Both the position numbers and the translations under genes were made by a program. The notes under the pieces were generated by a model, which did no database searches, was not told where the DNA came from, and was given only the letters and a program-made list of their open reading frames with translations. From Pelomonas sp041914785 (GTDB taxonomy: Bacteria; Pseudomonadota; Gammaproteobacteria; Burkholderiales; Burkholderiaceae_C), in assembly GCA_041914785.1 (NCBI GenBank), contig JAYSCT010000096.1:1-18020 (forward strand): a DNA stretch of 18,020 bases, read 5' to 3'. This document shows, piece by piece, positions 14,577-18,020 of the stretch (position 1 is the stretch's first letter; each line of letters begins with the position of its first letter).

Positions 14577-14954
14577 TTGGACTATCCTGTTCAGCTCACC
14601 AGCCAACTAAAGCAACTGTTGAAGTCTCTGCGCAAGTCGCGCCAGATGACGCAGGCTGAGCTCGCCCAACGTCTGGGAGTCGTGCAGTCGCGCGTTGCCG
14701 ACATCGAACGAGACCCCGGGGCTGTGAGCGTGGATCAACTGCTGCAGCTACTGGCCATGTTGGGCGCGCAGGTCGTAGTCCGCCAAACCGAGCACGCGCT
14801 TCCAGCAGCCAAGCCCACGAGGGACTTGCAAGCGCACGACCAAACAAAGGGGACCCCGACGAGCAAGCCGACGGACGGAACAGAAGCGGCCACGCCGGTG
14901 TCGGACACCTCACCGGACAGCCAGCTAGACGATGAGCCACGGGGCCGATGGTGA
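14577..14954 (+). CDS. hipB: HipB-like antitoxin, XRE-family DNA-binding protein
   Basis: A 125-residue antitoxin. Residues 1-72 form an XRE/Cro helix-turn-helix domain (LKQLLKSLRKSRQMTQAELAQRLGVVQSRVADIERDPGAVSVDQLLQLLAML), with the HTH at about 24-45. Residues 73-125 are a hydrophilic tail rich in Thr, Ser, Asp and Pro that is probably disordered; E. coli HipB has only 88 residues in all. The start is TTG at 14577: the frame is closed by a stop 15 nt upstream, and the opening DYP is usual for this group. There is no visible Shine-Dalgarno, so translation may be weak. The protein should bind the three upstream operators and neutralise HipA. It is 66 nt before hipA. Confidence 0.88.
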   Translation: MDYPVQLTSQLKQLLKSLRKSRQMTQAELAQRLGVVQSRVADIERDPGAVSVDQLLQLLAMLGAQVVVRQTEHALPAAKPTRDLQAHDQTKGTPTSKPTDGTEAATPVSDTSPDSQLDDEPRGRW

Positions 14955-15020
14955 CAAGCCGGCAGATCTCATCCCTCCCGACGGATGCGCGACGGCGTTA
15001 CAACCGAGAGGGGCGCAAAC

Positions 15021-16367
15021 ATGGCTGACGTTCGCGAGCTCTGGGTCTGGATGAATGGCGAGCGCGTGGGCACCTGGCAACGCACCCGCAGCGGCACCCA
15101 CCGCTTCATCTACGAGAAATCCTGGCCGACGTCCGAACGCGCGCGTCCGCTGTCGCTGTCGCTGCCCATCACCCCGGATCGGACGATCTCTGGCCAGGTG
15201 GTCACCAACTTCTTCGATAACCTGCTACCGGACGATGACCGCATCCGGCGTCGAGTGAGTGCCCGATTCAAAGTCGGCTCTACGGAGGTGTTCGACCTGC
15301 TTCAGGCCATCGGTCGAGACTGCGTTGGCGCCATCCAGTTGTTGCCGCCCGAGCAGCTACCGACTGGGTTCGACCGGGTCGAGTACGAACCCCTGGCGGA
15401 CAACGCAGTCTCGCGACACTTGCGTGGTGTCGCTGCCGAACAGGGACCGGGTGATGACCTGGACCTCGCTGACCTGCGCATCTCCATTGCCGGTGCGCAG
15501 GAGAAGACTGCTCTGCTGAAGGTCGACGGCCAATGGTGTCGCCCCCTGGGCGCGACGCCCACCACCCACATCCTCAAACTTCCCCTTGGGCTCGTTGGCG
15601 GTCGCCGCCTGGACCTCACGCACTCCGTCTACAACGAGTGGCTGTGCGCGCAGTTGCTGCGCGCCCTCGGTCTGCCGGTGGCCAACACTGAAATCGCCAG
15701 CTTCGAGGACGAAACAGTCCTGTCGGTGGAACGCTTTGACAGACAGTGGGTAGGTGGCGCAGCACCCGGGTCCCGCTGGATTGCGCGAATCCCGCAGGAG
15801 GACTTCTGCCAGGTGCTGGGAAAGGCGCCATCAGAGAAGTACGAGGCCCAGGGTGGACCAGGCATGGCCGAATGCCTGCAGGTATTGCGTGGCAGCCGGA
15901 CGGCCCACGCTGACATCCAACTTTTCTTGTGCGCTCAACTCGCCTTCTGGTTGCTTGCCGCCACCGACGGTCATGCCAAGAACTTCTCCATCTTCCTGTT
16001 GCCCGGTGGGGGCTACCGGATGACTCCGCTGTACGACGTCATCTCAGTGTGGCCCGTCATCGGGCACGGACCGAATCAAGTCGCATGGCAGGAGGCCAAG
16101 CTGGCGATGGCCGTCCGTTCAAAGAACCCACATTACCAACTGGATCGCATCCAGACGCGCCATTGGCACGGGCTCGCACAGCGCAGCGGCGCAGAAGGCG
16201 CCTGGGAAATGATGCAAGCCCTGGTGGCCAGGGTGGAGTTCGCGATCGCAACAGTGCTGGGCCTGCTGCCAGCCGGCTTCCCAGAGCACACCGCCGAGGC
16301 GATCTTTGACGGGCTGCGGCGCCAGCAGGCCAGATGGTTGGCAGGGATGCTAGGCGTGGCTGGCTAA
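15021..16367 (+). CDS. hipA: HipA-like serine/threonine kinase toxin
   Basis: A 448-residue toxin kinase; E. coli HipA has 440. In E. coli, HipA phosphorylates glutamyl-tRNA synthetase, slows translation and raises persistence. Visible kinase features are SIAGAQEKTALL at 155-166, with the serine position of inactivating autophosphorylation; the ATP-binding lysine region HILK at 183-186; the catalytic ATDGHAKNFSIF at 314-325 (Asp316, Asn321); and the metal-binding PLYDV at 336-340 (Asp339). The N-terminal HipA-N1 part (ELWVWMNGERVGTWQR, then FFDNLLPDDDRIR) is complete. All key residues are kept, so it should be active. The start is ATG at 15021, with GAGAGGGG about 8 nt upstream; an ATG 12 codons earlier has no such site. 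The strong site here and weak one at hipB is the reverse of what a safe antitoxin excess would suggest. Confidence 0.95.
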   Translation: MADVRELWVWMNGERVGTWQRTRSGTHRFIYEKSWPTSERARPLSLSLPITPDRTISGQVVTNFFDNLLPDDDRIRRRVSARFKVGSTEVFDLLQAIGRDCVGAIQLLPPEQLPTGFDRVEYEPLADNAVSRHLRGVAAEQGPGDDLDLADLRISIAGAQEKTALLKVDGQWCRPLGATPTTHILKLPLGLVGGRRLDLTHSVYNEWLCAQLLRALGLPVANTEIASFEDETVLSVERFDRQWVGGAAPGSRWIARIPQEDFCQVLGKAPSEKYEAQGGPGMAECLQVLRGSRTAHADIQLFLCAQLAFWLLAATDGHAKNFSIFLLPGGGYRMTPLYDVISVWPVIGHGPNQVAWQEAKLAMAVRSKNPHYQLDRIQTRHWHGLAQRSGAEGAWEMMQALVARVEFAIATVLGLLPAGFPEHTAEAIFDGLRRQQARWLAGMLGVAG

Positions 16368-16785
16368 AGCCTTAGGCTCACTTTACAGCCCGGTTCATCG
16401 CTGCTGCGCTAGTCGCGTGAGCGCTTCTGGTGACGCAGCGTCGCATGAGCGTCTGCCGCTTGAACGGACGGACACAACTCCTTCGGCGGCGATCTACTGA
16501 AGACAAGGCACTCCGAACGGCGTCGAGTCAGTGTAGTACGCCATTCGCGCATGTGGTTTGAACGCAAAAGCGGTGTAGTGATAAACCCTCCCCCCTAAAT
16601 TTATAACGCCATTTTTTGTTATTGCCGGACGCAGGCCATAGGGCGAGGATCTTTGCATAACGATCCCAGAACATATTCTGTACAGGAATTACGAATCAAG
16701 AAGGCCCTGTTGAAATAATAAATTCGCCCGGCTAGCCTGCCGCCCATCACAACTCAAGCAGCGAAATTGCTGCAATGGGCCGGCC
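16368..16785. other. Intergenic region after hipA with candidate promoter
   Basis: A 418-bp stretch without a supported gene. Its right half (16550-16740) is notably AT-rich. The dyad CAGAA-CATA-TTCTG (16667-16680) overlaps a possible promoter (TTTGCA near 16652, 16-bp spacer, TATTCT at 16674-16679). TTGAAATAATAA occurs near 16709-16720. A second dyad GCAGC-N6-GCTGC (16758-16773) ends 12 nt before the next start codon. These may be control sites for the two-gene operon to the right. No RNA gene was recognised. Confidence 0.35.
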
Positions 16786-17373
16786 ATGCACACCAATGAG
16801 AAATCGTCGCGACGCAGTTCAGCGGAAGAAAAAAGGATATTTAGAACAGCCCGATTTGGATATATTGAAATTGGTCGCGTCACCGGTATGGACCCCGCCG
16901 CGGCACAGTTTCTCCAAACTGCAGATGTCACGCCAGCGAACATTTTGAAATTCGAGGACTGGTCCGAGACGGGGCTGGACTCACTGATGGTGTCACGGCT
17001 GCCGGTCGTTGTTGGGTCGGCTGATGGGACCGGGCCTCTGGCGTGGCTCGCGAACCCCGAGGTTCTCCTCGCCGCCAAACAGCGCTGGCCAGCGAGCACG
17101 CGGATACCGGCGCTGTTGCTGGCCCACCAAGTGACCGAACGCACACGCCGCATCGTGGTTGCAGGGTGGATGTTTGCGGCAAGCACCCCGTGTTTGTCCG
17201 CTGCGACCTCACCGGCCGCGATGTATCACCTGTGGCGCTCAACCATTGACAACGGAATCAATCCGCTGGCCTCCGCGCTCAAGATGAACTTCGTGCGCGC
17301 GACCGGTTGCGACTCGCGCAAACTGCCGCCCGCCCGCCCGCAGGATGGCCTCAACCGGGATGCAGCAGCATGA
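16786..17373 (+). CDS. Hypothetical protein, first gene of an island pair
   Basis: A 195-residue protein I do not recognise. It is soluble by composition, without signal peptide or clear membrane segment. The N-terminus is charged (MHTNEKSSRRSSAEEKRIFR). The middle stretch, about 70-115 (SRLPVVVG, then PLAWLANPEVLLAAKQRWPASTRIPALLLA), has the rhythm of a ParB/Srx-like fold (strand, loop, helix, IPA-strand) but lacks the usual GxxR motif, so this is only a hint. The start is ATG at 16786; the sequence before it has no strong ribosome-binding site, but codon use and the ATGA overlap with the next gene (17370-17373) support a real operon. GC content is lower than in the core genes, consistent with transfer. 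Function unknown. Confidence 0.6.
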   Translation: MHTNEKSSRRSSAEEKRIFRTARFGYIEIGRVTGMDPAAAQFLQTADVTPANILKFEDWSETGLDSLMVSRLPVVVGSADGTGPLAWLANPEVLLAAKQRWPASTRIPALLLAHQVTERTRRIVVAGWMFAASTPCLSAATSPAAMYHLWRSTIDNGINPLASALKMNFVRATGCDSRKLPPARPQDGLNRDAAA

Positions 17374-17990
17374 AGGGGTCACACCAGACCGGCTCCATGG
17401 CGGACAGCCCAGCATTCGCTGCGCTGTCGATCCACCTCGAGCACGCTTCCGGCTCGACCGACACACTCAAGACCATCTTGTGGATGATTGGTGCGCATCC
17501 TCAGCTCCTTGCACACGCTGAGATCTTCTTCACCGTCGAGGAGCTACTGCAGACCCCGCCGTTCTCAAAGCCTTGCCTTTACTGGTCCAACGATTGGCGC
17601 AATCAACTGAACGACTGGAAGGACACGCTGGCCCAAATCCGGGTGCTGAAGTCGAAACTGCGAGACGACCCGGAATTGGAGGCGATGTACAGGCTGGCGC
17701 AGCACCATCGAGACCATCCACTATTGCGACAGGGCGTGACGCGCCACCCGATCACCGCAGCCCTGTTCAATCGATACCAGTCGACTGACGCAAAGCAGGC
17801 ATCGATCGCAAAAGCCCGCTTTCAGTCAATGCGCGCTCACGTCCTGGCCGTCTACTTCGAAGCCCGATGGCGCGCAGCGCAAGGCCGCGAGCAATTCATG
17901 ATTCATGTCGGCCACAAAGAGTTTGCGCCCGTACCTGTGGGCGCCGGCCCAGTTGGACTGGCCCTGCGTGCCCGGCGTCAACTACCCTGA
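17370..17990 (+). CDS. Hypothetical protein, second gene of an island pair, 3' end possibly replaced
   Basis: A 206-residue protein I do not recognise. It looks mostly helical and soluble (FFTVEELLQTPPFSKPCLYWSND near 53-75, then a charged helical part QLNDWKDTLAQIRVLKSKLRDDPELEAMYRLAQHHRDH). It is rich in Trp, Arg and His. The start ATG at 17370 overlaps the stop of the upstream gene (ATGA), so the two are coupled; an internal ATG at 17397 is possible. The last five codons lie inside the first copy of an 18-bp repeat (17975-17992) that may be an insertion-sequence end. The true C-terminus may thus have been cut off and the present stop supplied by the element. Function unknown. Confidence 0.6.
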   Translation: MKGSHQTGSMADSPAFAALSIHLEHASGSTDTLKTILWMIGAHPQLLAHAEIFFTVEELLQTPPFSKPCLYWSNDWRNQLNDWKDTLAQIRVLKSKLRDDPELEAMYRLAQHHRDHPLLRQGVTRHPITAALFNRYQSTDAKQASIAKARFQSMRAHVLAVYFEARWRAAQGREQFMIHVGHKEFAPVPVGAGPVGLALRARRQLP

Positions 17991-18015
17991 GCTGTCAGCG
18001 TCAACTATCTTGAGC
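17975..18015. repeat. Two copies of an 18-bp repeat, possible IS end
   Basis: GCGTCAACTACCCTGAGC (17975-17992) and GCGTCAACTATCTTGAGC (17998-18015) match at 16 of 18 positions and are offset by 23 bp. Repeated short blocks like this at an element end are a feature of IS21-type transposons, where they bind transposase. The array may continue beyond the window. The repeat is seen directly; the element type is inferred. Confidence 0.55.
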
Positions 18016-18020
18016 GGTGC

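Larger units (their letters stand above)
14069..18020. mobile_element. Genomic island, one end (continues beyond window)
   Basis: The island is inferred from four signs: it begins where tRNA-fMet homology stops; GC content drops by eye in 14070-14220 and 16550-16740; its genes (hipBA and two unknown genes) are accessory in kind; and a possible insertion-sequence end lies at 17975-18015. No integrase is in the window. Because this end carries only the displaced tRNA half, the integrase and a reconstituted complete tRNA-fMet gene would be expected at the other end, beyond 18020. The type of element (phage, ICE or other) cannot be told. Confidence 0.65.

Noticed and set aside
16667..16684. LexA/SOS box near CTGTACAG
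   Set aside because: The CTGT and ACAG halves are not separated by the required 8 bp.

Overview
The window comes from a high-GC chromosome, most likely a betaproteobacterium of the order Burkholderiales (Roseateles/Rubrivivax/Leptothrix-like). This rests on the strong GC-rich third-position bias in the left 14 kb, a glutamate/aspartate gltIJKL transporter, a DUF3025 gene next to an NYN-domain gene, and a PEP-CTERM protein. No species can be named from sequence alone.

Layout. Positions 1-670 hold the 3' part of a cysteine synthase gene (cysK, + strand). It converges on a minus-strand run of six genes read from 6948 down to 825: a LysR regulator, dihydroorotase (pyrC), an NYN-domain nuclease-like protein with an Ala/Pro/Lys linker, a DUF3025 protein, a secreted trypsin-like protease, and an FHA-domain membrane protein. 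Each start codon in this run overlaps the previous stop by 1-4 bases (ATGA, TGATG, TTGA, TGATG, GTGA), so the run is probably translationally coupled. Divergent from the LysR gene, on the + strand, are an SDR oxidoreductase (7040-7798) and a DUF4394 lipoprotein (7864-8748), closed by hairpins. Convergent to these, on the minus strand, lies a glutamate/aspartate ABC importer (gltL, gltK, gltJ, gltI; 8810-11908) preceded by a second LysR gene (12018-12944). A PEP-CTERM protein with its own terminator (13104-13861) is the last gene of the chromosomal part.

At 14024-14068 there is exactly the 3' half (tRNA positions 32-76) of an initiator tRNA-fMet gene on the minus strand, followed by what looks like its native terminator hairpin (13982-14017). 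Homology stops at the 5' edge of the anticodon loop. I read this as an attachment-site scar: a genomic island begins at about 14069 and runs off the right edge. Its base composition is visibly lower in GC. It carries repeat-rich non-coding DNA next to the junction (14157-14250), a HipBA-type toxin-antitoxin module (14577-16367) with three regularly spaced operators, a two-gene operon of unknown function (16786-17990), and at the very edge two copies of an 18-bp repeat that look like the end of an insertion sequence.

How the parts work together. The core genes serve pyrimidine and cysteine synthesis and acidic amino-acid import. In the island the most secure functional unit is hipBA. Three ATCG-N8-CGAT dyads, centred exactly 27 bp apart, bracket and overlap a well-formed promoter, which predicts tight cooperative autorepression.
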